38,485 nt of DNA from DASSTJ01 sp035707965 (GCA_035707965.1 DASSTJ010000190.1:1-38485), one strand, 5' to 3'. Counted from the stretch's first letter, positions 16,096 through 24,668 are shown. A program made the numbers and translations. Notes: generated by a model from the letters alone, not told the origin.

Positions 16096-17111
16096 GCGTC
16101 GCGCTCCACGACGAACGTAGCCAGGTCGAGCAGCCGTCGACGGCAGTCGTCACGCAACCGCAGCGGCGCGAGCGCCTCGGCGGCCCGCGTCACCCGCCGC
16201 CAGGCCTCGTCGCGAGCCCAGGTGCGCCCCCCGGCCCGTTCGACCAGCCCCGCGACCTTGCGGAGCTCGTGGTCGTCAGGCTCGAGCGCGGCGTCACGGC
16301 GCAACCAGAGCGCGAGGTCGGTGCCGTCGTCCCCCCCGTTCTGGATCGCCCACGTGATGGGAAGCGTCTTCTTGCGCGAGCGCAGGTCGCTCGCGACCGG
16401 CTTGCCCGTCACCTCGGGCCGACCCCAGATGCCGAGCAGGTCGTCGACCAGCTGGAAGGCGAGACCGACCTGCTCGCCGTACGTGGCCAGCCCGCGCACG
16501 GTCGTCGTGTCGGCGCCGGCCAGGACTGCGCCGATCGCGGCGCTCGCGCCGAGCAGCGCGCCGGTCTTCGCCGACGCCATGTCGACGCACTCGGTCAGGC
16601 CGACGTCGTCCCGCCGTTCGAACGCCAGGTCCTGCACCTGGCCGCGGATGAGCTCCCGCGTAGCGGTCGCGAGCACCGCAGAAGCCTCCGCCAGGAAGGG
16701 CGACCGGCTATCCGCGAGCACCTCGTGCGCCAGCGACAGCATCGCATCGCCAGCCAGGACGGCGGTCGCGTCGCCCCACAGCGCCCACACGGTGGCTCGG
16801 TGGCGTCGCTCGAGATCACGGTCCATGAGGTCGTCGTGCACCAGCGAGAAGTTGTGGACCAGCTCGACCGCCACGGCGCCGGGTACCGCGCTCTCGCGCG
16901 GGCCCCCCGCGGCCTCCGCCGCCAGCAGCGCGAGCGCCGGGCGGACGGCCTTGCCGCCGTTCGCCTCGATGGGCACGCCGTGCTCGTCGCACCACCCCAG
17001 GTGGTAGGCCGCGACCAGCCGGGTGCGGTCGTCGAGGCGGTTGACCGCGGCCCGCAGCGCGGGCAGGACGAGCTCGCGCGTGTCGGTGAGGGCAGGGAGG
17101 ACGGCGGTCAT
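16092..17111 (-). CDS. Polyprenyl diphosphate synthase (likely farnesyl or geranylgeranyl)
   Basis: This is an all-alpha trans-prenyl chain-elongating enzyme, 339 residues. The first Asp-rich motif is DDLMD (93-97, VHDDLMDRDLERRHR). The second is DDLLG (223-227), lacking the last Asp as is usual in related actinobacterial synthases. GGKAVRPAL near residue 53 and KTGALLGASAAIGA are conserved. A Phe lies five residues before the first motif, which favours a short product such as farnesyl diphosphate, the substrate needed by HpnD. That product call is inference. It overlaps hpnE and shc by four bases each. Confidence 0.9.
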   Translation of the reverse strand: MTAVLPALTDTRELVLPALRAAVNRLDDRTRLVAAYHLGWCDEHGVPIEANGGKAVRPALALLAAEAAGGPRESAVPGAVAVELVHNFSLVHDDLMDRDLERRHRATVWALWGDATAVLAGDAMLSLAHEVLADSRSPFLAEASAVLATATRELIRGQVQDLAFERRDDVGLTECVDMASAKTGALLGASAAIGAVLAGADTTTVRGLATYGEQVGLAFQLVDDLLGIWGRPEVTGKPVASDLRSRKKTLPITWAIQNGGDDGTDLALWLRRDAALEPDDHELRKVAGLVERAGGRTWARDEAWRRVTRAAEALAPLRLRDDCRRRLLDLATFVVERDA

Positions 17112-18541
17112 GCCACCACCCGCCCTCGTGCGGCGGTGTCGACCGGTGGGGACGCCAGCACTGCCCTGGCAGCGGCGTCTCCGCTGCGGACGGCGCCCTC
17201 CATGGTCGCGGGCCAGCCGGTCGCGGTCCACGCGCCGGCGAGGTGCAGGCGGGGGAGCCGGGTGGACGTGCCGGGCCGGACGGCGTTGCTGCCGGCGCCT
17301 GGTCGGAAGGTGGCCTCGCGCTCGCGCGTCACGAAGAAGTCCAGCACGGACGCGTGCGCCAGCCCGGGCAGCATGGACTCGAGCGGACCCGTGAAGCGCT
17401 GCCGCAGAACGCGACTGGGGAGGTCGACCAGCTCGTCGGCAGCAGACAGGGACACCGCGAGGTACTGCAGCCGGGTGCCGCCCAGGCCGGCCAGCGTCGT
17501 CCGGTCGAACACCCAGAGGTACTCCGGCCTGCCGCCGGGCGTGGTCGCGGCGATCCCCGCGAGGAACGGCTCGACGAGCACCCTCCGGTCCACGAGCAGG
17601 TGGAGGTTCACGATCGGACTCGCCCCGAGCGAGGAGGCCCAGCCGGCGGGGACGTCGAGGGCTCCAGCGGGCAGCAGCCGCGCCGTGACGGCGGGTGGCG
17701 CGGCCAGGACGACGACGTCGGCCGGCTCGATGCCCGTGGCCGTCACGACGTGCCACCGCCCCTGCCCAGCCGCCAGTGCCTCCACCTTGGACCGCAGGCA
17801 CACGTGGGCACCAGCAGCGGCGAGCGCCGTCTCGGCTGCGTCGCCGTGCAGCTGCTGCAGGGGGACGGTCGACCAGCCGATGTCCCCTGCGGCCGGCTCG
17901 CGCAGCAGGCCACGTTGGAAGACGGTGGCCGCCAGGGCCAGCGACGCGTCGTCGGCGCGGGCGTTGAGCGCCGCGACCCCGACGAGGTCCCACAACGCGG
18001 TGACGGCATGCTCCGACTGGCCGTGGTCGCGCAGCCACTCACCGAACGAGGAGGCGTCGGCAGCCGGGGATGCGGCGTCGACGCGCGCCAGGGCACGGGC
18101 GGCCCGTGCGAAGCCGATCCGCTCGGAGGGCGCGAGCAACGGGAAGCGGAGGAGCGAGGACGCCAGGTGCAGGGGAGCCGGGAGGCCACCCCGTCGCAGG
18201 TGCGCCACGCCGTCGTTCGTGCGGACGGCGATGTCGAGGCGGTCCTGCACGGTCGTCTGACGCGCGACCCCCAGTCGCTCCAGGAGGCCTTCGTAGGCGG
18301 TGCAGCAGCGAAGGAACACGTGCTGCCCGTTGTCGACCCAGAACCCGTCGTCGTGGTCGGTGGCCACGTCGTCAGCGAGTCGGCGCCGGAACGAGTGCGT
18401 CTGGCCGCCCAGCCGCGGCCTGGCCTCGTGCAGCGTCACGTCGCAGCCGGCGTCCGCGCAGCGCAGCGCCGCGGTGATGCCGGCCAGGCCGCCCCCGACC
18501 ACGGTGACGCGCCGCCGGACGGCGGCGCGCGACGCCGTCAT
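17108..18541 (-). CDS. hpnE: Hydroxysqualene dehydroxylase / squalene-associated desaturase
   Basis: HpnE is the flavoprotein that reduces hydroxysqualene to squalene in the bacterial HpnCDE route. The N-terminal dinucleotide fold is VTVVGGGLAGITAALRCADA followed by LHEARPRLGGQTHSF. DNGQHVFLRCCTAYEGLLERL is a characteristic early segment. The C-terminal flavin motif is LHLAGAWTATGWPATMEGAV. The product is 477 residues, normal for the family. The ATG at 18541 is chosen because homology starts there; the frame stays open upstream only as antisense of other-frame coding in hpnD. Four-base overlaps join it to hpnD and the prenyl synthase. Confidence 0.93.
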   Translation of the reverse strand: MTASRAAVRRRVTVVGGGLAGITAALRCADAGCDVTLHEARPRLGGQTHSFRRRLADDVATDHDDGFWVDNGQHVFLRCCTAYEGLLERLGVARQTTVQDRLDIAVRTNDGVAHLRRGGLPAPLHLASSLLRFPLLAPSERIGFARAARALARVDAASPAADASSFGEWLRDHGQSEHAVTALWDLVGVAALNARADDASLALAATVFQRGLLREPAAGDIGWSTVPLQQLHGDAAETALAAAGAHVCLRSKVEALAAGQGRWHVVTATGIEPADVVVLAAPPAVTARLLPAGALDVPAGWASSLGASPIVNLHLLVDRRVLVEPFLAGIAATTPGGRPEYLWVFDRTTLAGLGGTRLQYLAVSLSAADELVDLPSRVLRQRFTGPLESMLPGLAHASVLDFFVTREREATFRPGAGSNAVRPGTSTRLPRLHLAGAWTATGWPATMEGAVRSGDAAARAVLASPPVDTAARGRVVA

Positions 18542-19413
18542 GTCGCCGCCCGTGCGAGGGCCACGGTGGCGACGCGGGCCTTTCGCCACGAGGACAAGGA
18601 CGTGCGTTGCCGGTAGACCAGGGTGGGGTCGGCCGCGATGAGGCCGAGCAGGTCGCGGTAGATCCCCGCCATGGCCAGGCAGCAGGCGGCGCTGCGCCGG
18701 TCGAGGTGCGGGAGGAGCCGGAGCCCGAGGCAGTACCAGTCCTGCGCCCGGGCGGCGGCGAAGCGGAGAAGACCGGCGAGGTGGCCGTCGGGGTCGTCGA
18801 GCGACTCGTCGTCCGTCATCGACAGCCGTACCCCGAAGTGCTCCAGCTCGCTGCGAGGCAGGTACACGCGACCGTTCATCAGGTCCTCGCGCACGTCGCG
18901 CAGGATGTTCGTCTGCTGCAGCGCGATGCCGAGCTGGTCGGCGAAGCCGCTGGTGCCCGGGTCGACGTCCGACCCGAACACCGACAGGCAGAGGCGCCCG
19001 ATGGAGCCGGCGACGCGCCGGCAGTAGACGACGAGGTCGTCGAAGTCGTCGTACGTCACCTGGTCGACGTCCATCTGCACACCGTCGACGAGCTCGGCGA
19101 AGGCGTCGACCGGCACGGGATAGCGGCGGGCCGCGTCCGCAACCGCGACGAGCACCGGATCGGTCGACTCGTCGAGGTGGTCGAGCGACGTCCGCATCTC
19201 GGCGAGCAGCGTGACCTTCTGGGCGGCCGGCAGGGTGCCGTCGCCGATGTCGTCGACGCGCCGAGCCAGGGCGTAGAGGGCGCACAGCGCGGTGCGACGC
19301 GGCGGTGGCAGCAGCCGGATGCCGTAGTAGAAGTTGCGGGCCTGGTGGCGGGTGATCTGCTCGCAGCTGCGGTAGGCCTGCTCCACCGTCGGGCTCGGCG
19401 CGAACGTCGTCAT
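18538..19413 (-). CDS. hpnD: Presqualene diphosphate synthase
   Basis: HpnD condenses two farnesyl diphosphates to presqualene diphosphate. The 291-residue protein has the two Asp-rich substrate-Mg motifs of the squalene/phytoene synthase fold: RRVDDIGDG (about 51-59) and QQTNILRDVREDLMNGRVYL. QARNFYYGIRLLPPPRR lies near the N-terminus, and MAGIYRDLLGLI with YRQRTSLSSWRK lies near the C-terminus. These features, and its place between hpnC and hpnE, separate it from a generic phytoene synthase. It overlaps both neighbours by four bases. Confidence 0.93.
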   Translation of the reverse strand: MTTFAPSPTVEQAYRSCEQITRHQARNFYYGIRLLPPPRRTALCALYALARRVDDIGDGTLPAAQKVTLLAEMRTSLDHLDESTDPVLVAVADAARRYPVPVDAFAELVDGVQMDVDQVTYDDFDDLVVYCRRVAGSIGRLCLSVFGSDVDPGTSGFADQLGIALQQTNILRDVREDLMNGRVYLPRSELEHFGVRLSMTDDESLDDPDGHLAGLLRFAAARAQDWYCLGLRLLPHLDRRSAACCLAMAGIYRDLLGLIAADPTLVYRQRTSLSSWRKARVATVALARAAT

Positions 19414-20321
19414 GCGACCACGTCCCGTGCGCCGGGCTGCCGCCGCGTCCTGGTGAGGGCGTGCAGGCGTGGCAGCCGGTGGTGCAGTGCAGCGGAGGAC
19501 AGCAGGCCGAAGACCTCGGTCACGACGTCGGAACGACGGGGGCGCACCTGTCGGGCAAGGACGTCCAGGTCGTTGCGGCGCAGCGCAGCCACGGTGGCTC
19601 GTCCGCCGGCGACATAGCCGGCGACCGCGACGCGGCCCCAGCCGTGCAGCTCGCGCACGATCGGCGCGCCGGACTCCAGCAGGCAGGCGGCACGCTCGGT
19701 CTCGAAGCGCAGCAGCGCGCGCAGGCGCTCGGAGGTGGTCGTGGCGTCGAGGTCCTCGAGCGGCACCCCGAAGGCCTCGAGGTCACCGAGTGGCAGGTAC
19801 ACGCGGCCTGCGCGTCGGTCCTCACCGACGTCCTGCCAGTGCTCCAGCAGCTGCAGGGCGGTGCAGACCCGGTCGGACAGGACGGCGGTCGCCGGGTCGC
19901 GGTGGTCGAGCAGCCCGAGCACGATCCGCCCGACTGGGTCCGCCGACAGCCGGCAGTAGCCGAGGAGGTCGTCGAACGTGCGGTAGCGGGTCACCTGCTG
20001 GTCGACGAGGTTGGCCTCGACGAGGTGGTCGAACGGCGCCAGGTCGAGGTCGTGCCCAAGCACCACCGTCGAGAGTCGCTGCAGCACAGGTAGATCCGGC
20101 ACCTCGCCGTCCCAGATGCGACGCAGGTCGTGCCGGACGCCGGTCAGCAGCCGCGTGCGGTCGCCCGGCGCTCGGTCGCCAAGGTCGTCGACGGTGCGCG
20201 CGAACTCGTACACCGCGTGGAGGTCGTCTCGGAGGGCCTGGGGCAGGACCCGCAGCGCGACGGGGAAGTTCTCGTCGCGTTCCGCAGGGAGCGCCTGGCG
20301 CCCCGGGGAGCCGCCCACCAC
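19410..20321 (-). CDS. hpnC: Hydroxysqualene synthase
   Basis: HpnC converts presqualene diphosphate to hydroxysqualene, the second step of the HpnDCE route. The fold is that of squalene/phytoene synthases, with EFARTVDDLGD as the first Asp-rich motif. In the second motif, LQLLEHWQDVGEDRRAGRVY, the canonical N-x-x-R-D is changed to H-x-Q-D, as is usual in HpnC. The N-terminal DENFPVALRVLPQALRDDL is also family-typical. Two adjacent GTG codons (20321, 20318) can serve as start; GAGG lies about nine bases upstream. It is the first gene of the seven-gene hopanoid operon and is divergent from the PucR-type regulator. Confidence 0.92.
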   Translation of the reverse strand: MVGGSPGRQALPAERDENFPVALRVLPQALRDDLHAVYEFARTVDDLGDRAPGDRTRLLTGVRHDLRRIWDGEVPDLPVLQRLSTVVLGHDLDLAPFDHLVEANLVDQQVTRYRTFDDLLGYCRLSADPVGRIVLGLLDHRDPATAVLSDRVCTALQLLEHWQDVGEDRRAGRVYLPLGDLEAFGVPLEDLDATTTSERLRALLRFETERAACLLESGAPIVRELHGWGRVAVAGYVAGGRATVAALRRNDLDVLARQVRPRRSDVVTEVFGLLSSAALHHRLPRLHALTRTRRQPGARDVVA

Positions 20322-20384
20322 CCGATGATCCCTCTGCGCAGTCGGATCTCTCTGCCCCGCTGGGCGTAGATCCCGGCGACGGAC

Positions 20385-20437
20385 CTGTCACCGGATGACA
20401 GATCTCACCTGACAAATCGCCGTACCAGGGGTACGCA
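20385..20437. promoter_or_regulatory. Divergent hpnC/pucR control region with two dyads
   Basis: The 122-base gap between the hopanoid operon and the PucR-type gene holds two inverted repeats. They are CTGTCA (20385-20390) with TGACAG (20396-20401), and CGTACC (20421-20426) with GGTACG (20430-20435). For the forward gene, CTGACA (20409-20414) and TACGCA (20432-20437) are 17 bases apart, and the ATG follows six bases later. The second dyad overlaps this -10. The layout suggests autoregulation, possibly with control of hpnC. Confidence 0.42.
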
Positions 20438-20443
20438 TGAGTC

Positions 20444-21673
20444 ATGGCGGTGCAGACGCTGCGCGCGAGCTCACCGGGCGGGCCGGCGGAGGACGCGCTG
20501 GACGGCTTCACGGCGGCGCTGGGCGACCGGCTTCCCGAGCTGCTGCGGGAGGTCGGTGACCTCCTGCGCGACGACTGGCCGGACTACGCGCGGTTCCTGG
20601 ACGAGAGCCGCCCGGCAGTGGCCGAGGCCGGACGGATGTTCGTCCAACGCCTCGTCGCGGTCGCCCGGCTCAGACTGGTGCCGTCCGCCCCGCCGCTGTC
20701 CACGGCGACCGCCAGGGTTGCTGAGGTGGACGCCGTCTTCGACCAGATCGGACGCATGCAGTGGCAGCGCGGGCACGAGCTGACCGAGCTGCTGACGGCC
20801 TACCAGGTGGGCGCCCAGGCGGCCTGGCGTCACGTCTCCGACACCGCCCTCGACCTCGGGCTCCCACCGGGGGTCCTGTCGGTGCTCGCGGAGGCCGTCT
20901 TCGTCTTCGTCAACCAGCTGTCCTCCGCGTCCGCCCACGGCTACGTGCTCGAGCAGTCCGAGTCGAGCGCTGCGCGGGAGCGGCTGCGGCAGGAGCTGTC
21001 CGACCTGCTGCTGTCGGACCGCACCGACACGGCCACCGTGCAGATCGCCGCGTCGCGCGCCGGCTGGACGTTGCCGGGCCGCGCCGCCGTGATCCTCGTG
21101 GACCCGAGCGACCCGCAGGCGCGGGCCGTCGTCGAGCGGCTCGACTCCCGCTGCCTCCCGGTACGCCGGGAGCGACTCTACGGAGCGATCGTCCCCGATC
21201 CGTCGGACCGGCGGCTCCGCGACCGGGCCGCCCGTGCGCTCACTGGCGCGCACGCCGTCGTGGGGCACCCTGTCCCGCTGGAGCTGCTCCCCGCCAGCAC
21301 CCAGGTCGCCCAGATCGCCCTGGACCTGTGCTCGCGCGGCCTCCTCGACGGCGACCCCGTGTTCGCGAGCGACCACATCGACGTGATCATCGCTCACCGT
21401 GACGAACGGCTCATGGCGGTGCTGCGTAGCCAGGTCCTGCAGCCGCTCGACACGCTGTCACCGGCGCGCCGGCAGCAGCTCACGGAGACGCTCGCGGCGT
21501 GGCTGCGGACGATGGGGGACCGGCGTGCGGTCGCGGAGGAGCTGCACATCCACCCGCAGACCGTCCGCTACCGGGTCGGCCAGCTGCGGTCGATCCTCGG
21601 CGGCGCACTCGACTCGCCGGAGTCGCGCGCCAAGATGTTCCTGGCGCTCTGCTTCGGATCGGTTGCGTCCTGA
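20444..21673 (+). CDS. PucR/CdaR-type transcriptional regulator
   Basis: This 409-residue cytoplasmic protein ends in the PucR-type helix-turn-helix: ETLAAWLRTMGDRRAVAEEL, then HIHPQTVRYRVGQLRSIL. The first 170 residues form an all-helical region (LPELLREVGDLLRDDWPDYARF, WQRGHELTELLTAYQVGAQ) like the RsbT-co-antagonist-type N-terminal domain of many actinobacterial PucR regulators. A central GGDEF-like region follows. The effector is unknown. Its position, divergent from the hopanoid operon, makes that operon a candidate target. The last 106 bases overlap the 3' end of the convergent acyltransferase gene. The candidate promoter is described at 20409-20437. Confidence 0.88.
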   Translation: MAVQTLRASSPGGPAEDALDGFTAALGDRLPELLREVGDLLRDDWPDYARFLDESRPAVAEAGRMFVQRLVAVARLRLVPSAPPLSTATARVAEVDAVFDQIGRMQWQRGHELTELLTAYQVGAQAAWRHVSDTALDLGLPPGVLSVLAEAVFVFVNQLSSASAHGYVLEQSESSAARERLRQELSDLLLSDRTDTATVQIAASRAGWTLPGRAAVILVDPSDPQARAVVERLDSRCLPVRRERLYGAIVPDPSDRRLRDRAARALTGAHAVVGHPVPLELLPASTQVAQIALDLCSRGLLDGDPVFASDHIDVIIAHRDERLMAVLRSQVLQPLDTLSPARRQQLTETLAAWLRTMGDRRAVAEELHIHPQTVRYRVGQLRSILGGALDSPESRAKMFLALCFGSVAS

Positions 21674-23742
21674 GCGCTCGGGACCGCGGTGAGACCGACG
21701 GTCGGCGCGGGGCGAGCCCCCGAGACGTCCGGCAGCTCGACCGAGGGTGGCCGCTCGTCCAGCTCGTCCAGCACCGCGGCCATCGCCGTGGAGAGCCGGC
21801 CGGCGTCCAGCGTCTCGCCGCGGGTCACGAGCCCGACACCGAGCTGGTCACCCCAGCTCAGGGCGCCCACCGCGAGAGGAGTGCCGGGAGCGAGCGGGAT
21901 GATCGGCACGACGTCCTCGATCGGCACGCCCACGAGGTCCAGCTGCTGCCGCGGCCCTGGCATGTTCGAGACGATCGCCTGCAGGAACGCCTGGCTGTAG
22001 ACCGTGCGCGCGAACCAGCGCAGGCCCGGCTCCGGCGTCAGCTCCAGCACCTTCGCCATCACGAAGCGGGACGCCAAGGCGCGCGTGGGGGTGTGCAGCG
22101 GCCCGGTGCGCCGTCGGACCTCGGTGAGCAGGTCGGCGGGCACGTCGATGTCGACCGGCAGATCCACCATGACGGCGGCCGTGACGTTGCCCTCGGCCGC
22201 GCTGTCGGGCTGGCGCACCATGAGAGGCACGGCCACGCGCAGCCGTCCCTCGAGCCGCGCGACGAACGAGGGCTGCTCCCGTTGCAGGGCAGCGACCACG
22301 AGGCACAGCAGCAGGTCGGTGACGCGTGCCTCGTGGGCGCGGGCGACGTCCCGGACGCGGTCCAGGGGAAGCCACGAGCAGCAGAAGTCCGTCGTAGCGT
22401 CGTGCGGCGGCGGGACGCGCGCGGCGGGGCGGCCGTCCGTCGCTAGCTGGGCCAGCCCGACCACCGTCGCGGCCGCCTGCTTCAGCGCAGGCACCTCACG
22501 TCGTCCGTCCGGCACGAGGTCGATCCGTGGTCGGAAGAGCTGCACGGCCTGCGCCACCGTGCCGATGCCGTCGGCCACGCAGTGGTGCACCAGGAGCAGC
22601 ATCGTGGAGCGCCCCACCTCAGGAGCGCGCACCAGGACGATCCGCCACATCGGCCGGTCGCGCGGCAGCAGCCGGGACGCCAGGTCGCCGACGACCCGGC
22701 CCACGGCCGCGACCGCCTCGTCCCTGGTGGCACCCGGCACGCTCAGCTCGGTCACGTGCCACGACCAGTCCAGCGGTCCGGCGTCCACCCAGCGCGGCCG
22801 GCGCCACCGTGTGCCGCCGTCGAGGCGTTGCGTGAACCGGGGCAGGCGCCCCAGCTCGCTGCGGACGAGGTCACGGACCTCGTCGACGGAGGGCCCGCCA
22901 CCCGGGGCCAGCACGACGACACCGCCCACGTGCTGCGGTGCCCGCGGTGCCTCCGCGTGCAGGAAGAACGCGTCGGTGGCGGGCACGCGTCCGCGGCGCC
23001 CGGGGTCGCACCAGCGGTCGACCACCGCGACGCTCACCCACACGAACGGGACGGCGGCGAGCGCGTCGACCAGGTAGTGGTTCGCCGTCGCGAGGATGAC
23101 GAGGACGGTGACGGCGACGTGGACGGCGCTGACGACCTGGACGCCGAGACCGCGCGACTGCCGCGCCAGCACGACCGACACCCACAGCGCCCAGGCGACG
23201 TGGAGCGACGGCATCGCAGCCAGCTGGTTGGCGTGCGTGACGAGCGGCATGCCCCACGAGCCGATGGTGCCGCCGCGGGTCACCGTGTCGACGAGACCGA
23301 GGTCGGTCATCAGGCGAGGCGGCGTCATGGGGAACAGCCAGAAGCAGGTGATCCCCAGCAGGTTCAGCAGGACGAACGAGCTGCGGGCCGGGCGGTAGTC
23401 GGCCGGAGCGCGCACGTAGAGCCAGGTCAGCAGGGCCAGTGCGCTGACGACGTACGTGAAGGCGTACTCGTAGTTCGCGATCGTCGAGAGCACCTGGTGC
23501 GGCGCGAGCCACGCGTTGAGCGGGCGCTCGACGTCCAGGTGCAGTGACCGCTGCAGGTCGATGACGAGCTGTGCGTGGCGGTCGGCGGCTGCTCGTCGCT
23601 CCGGGCCCCCTTGGGAGTCGACGAGCAGGTAGAGGCCGAAGACCACGAGGCCGCCGGCCAGCTCCCGCCACAGCAGCGGCCGGACGCCGGACCCGGAGCC
23701 ACGGGTGGCGTGAGGTGGGGACGCGGTGGCCGGACCGCTCAC
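21568..23742 (-). CDS. Fusion of PAP2/Aur1-like membrane domain and WS/DGAT acyltransferase
   Basis: The N-terminal 250 residues are a multi-pass PAP2 superfamily domain of the Aur1/inositolphosphotransferase-like branch, with catalytic motifs PSLHVAWALW (about 178-187) and NHYLVDALA (about 221-229). From about residue 255 to 690 it is a wax ester synthase/diacylglycerol acyltransferase. HHCVADG (386-392) is the HHxxxDG active site, and VSNMPGPRQQLDLVG the second conserved block. Together the domains could make diacylglycerol and acylate it to triacylglycerol; other acceptors are possible. GTG 23742 is chosen because TAGGAC lies 7 bases upstream; GTG 23748 is an alternative. The last 35 codons run into the convergent pucR gene and are not conserved. 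Confidence 0.88.
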   Translation of the reverse strand: MSGPATASPPHATRGSGSGVRPLLWRELAGGLVVFGLYLLVDSQGGPERRAAADRHAQLVIDLQRSLHLDVERPLNAWLAPHQVLSTIANYEYAFTYVVSALALLTWLYVRAPADYRPARSSFVLLNLLGITCFWLFPMTPPRLMTDLGLVDTVTRGGTIGSWGMPLVTHANQLAAMPSLHVAWALWVSVVLARQSRGLGVQVVSAVHVAVTVLVILATANHYLVDALAAVPFVWVSVAVVDRWCDPGRRGRVPATDAFFLHAEAPRAPQHVGGVVVLAPGGGPSVDEVRDLVRSELGRLPRFTQRLDGGTRWRRPRWVDAGPLDWSWHVTELSVPGATRDEAVAAVGRVVGDLASRLLPRDRPMWRIVLVRAPEVGRSTMLLLVHHCVADGIGTVAQAVQLFRPRIDLVPDGRREVPALKQAAATVVGLAQLATDGRPAARVPPPHDATTDFCCSWLPLDRVRDVARAHEARVTDLLLCLVVAALQREQPSFVARLEGRLRVAVPLMVRQPDSAAEGNVTAAVMVDLPVDIDVPADLLTEVRRRTGPLHTPTRALASRFVMAKVLELTPEPGLRWFARTVYSQAFLQAIVSNMPGPRQQLDLVGVPIEDVVPIIPLAPGTPLAVGALSWGDQLGVGLVTRGETLDAGRLSTAMAAVLDELDERPPSVELPDVSGARPAPTVGLTAVPSAQDATDPKQSARNILARDSGESSAPPRIDRSWPTR

Positions 23743-23749
23743 GGTCACC

Positions 23750-23794
23750 GTCCTAGCACGAGCGCGCCCTTCGCACAGGTGGTCACGCTCGTGC
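23750..23794 (-). promoter_or_regulatory. Promoter box and inverted repeat before the PAP2-acyltransferase gene
   Basis: On the reverse strand TAGGAC (complement of 23750-23755) is 7 bases before the GTG at 23742. Next to it, GCACGAGCG (23756-23764) and CGCTCGTGC (23786-23794) form 9-bp perfect arms around a 21-base centre. The repeat could be an operator, or a terminator for the membrane-protein gene that ends at 23828. Confidence 0.4.
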
Positions 23795-23827
23795 ACGTCT
23801 CGGCGAAGGTGCCGCGTGCGCTTCGGC

Positions 23828-24532
23828 TCAGACGCGGCTGCGCGACAGGCTGAGGTGGACGCCCGGCACGCGGCCCAGCCGGCTCCAGCCCCAGTAGGCG
23901 CACGCAACCACGGTGGCCACCGTGAGCAGGCTGCTGAGCATGCCTCGCGACATCAGCCCGGCGTCGAGGCCCCAGTGCAGGAAGCCGAGGCTCATGCCGG
24001 CGTCCAGCACCCGAGAGAAACCCCAGAGCAGGGCCACCTGCGCGAACATGCGGCGCACCCGGCGGTCGGCGAAGAGGTGGCGGGGGAGCGCCACGAAGTC
24101 CTGGGCGAGCCGCATCGTGACGGGGCGGCCGATGGCGACGCTGCCGAGGAAGAGCAGCGCCATGAAGAGCGACCCGGCCACCGGCTGCAGCAGGTAGACG
24201 TAGACGCTCGAGAAGGCCATGGCGATCGACGTGCGGCCCACGAGCATGCCGACCGCGAGCAGCAGCGTGCTGGGCACGCGCCTGCCGGTCGCCCACCGCA
24301 GCGAGAGGGCAGCGGCGCACCAGCTCAGCACGGCGACCATTCCCCAGAACGAGCCGACGGTGCGCACGCACGCCAGCAGCAGGAGCGTCGGCACGACGAC
24401 CGTCTCGAGCAGCATCCGCACGCCGTGCAGGGCGGCTGGACGCAGGGTCGCGAGGTCGAGCACGAAGGGTTCGTCGACGTCACCGCGACCGAGGTGCGAG
24501 GGGTGGCTCAGCGCCGGGGGCGGAACGGACAT
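23828..24532 (-). CDS. Multi-pass membrane protein (VC0807-like)
   Basis: The product is about 234 residues with roughly five or six hydrophobic segments: VVVPTLLLLACV, SFWGMVAVLSWCAAALSLRW, VPSTLLLAVGMLVG, PVAGSLFMALLFLGSVAIG and SSLLTVATVVACAYWGW. The arrangement of small loops with RWATGRRVPS and GRPVTMRLAQDFVALP resembles VC0807/DUF3159-type membrane proteins related to septation protein A. No enzymatic motif is visible. Two starts are possible. ATG 24532 has GATAGT 7 bases upstream (leaderless style). GTG 24541 has AGGAGGA 9 bases upstream and would add three residues. It lies upstream of, and in the same direction as, the PAP2-acyltransferase gene. Confidence 0.72.
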   Translation of the reverse strand: MSVPPPALSHPSHLGRGDVDEPFVLDLATLRPAALHGVRMLLETVVVPTLLLLACVRTVGSFWGMVAVLSWCAAALSLRWATGRRVPSTLLLAVGMLVGRTSIAMAFSSVYVYLLQPVAGSLFMALLFLGSVAIGRPVTMRLAQDFVALPRHLFADRRVRRMFAQVALLWGFSRVLDAGMSLGFLHWGLDAGLMSRGMLSSLLTVATVVACAYWGWSRLGRVPGVHLSLSRSRV

Positions 24533-24570
24533 ACCAACCACTATCGCATCTCCTCCTGGAGGTGTCCGGA

Positions 24571-24616
24571 CGTCGGCTCACCGCCCGCGTGCGTCCTGGC
24601 AGCCGGTGAGCCGACG
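24571..24616 (-). terminator. Long hairpin downstream of the SDR gene
   Basis: CGTCGGCTCACCG (24571-24583) pairs perfectly with CGGTGAGCCGACG (24604-24616), a 13-bp GC-rich stem with a 20-base loop. It lies 52 bases past the stop of the reverse-strand SDR gene and before the next gene. It has no T-run, as in many high-GC terminators. Confidence 0.5.
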
Positions 24617-24668
24617 GACCTTCGCTCATCGGCATGATCGCCGTCCCGCCTGAGAGTTCCCTGTGGTG

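Noticed and set aside
18542..19285. Upstream extension of hpnE to 725 residues
   Set aside because: The extension overlaps hpnD in another frame, and HpnE homology starts at the ATG at 18541 with a four-base operon overlap.
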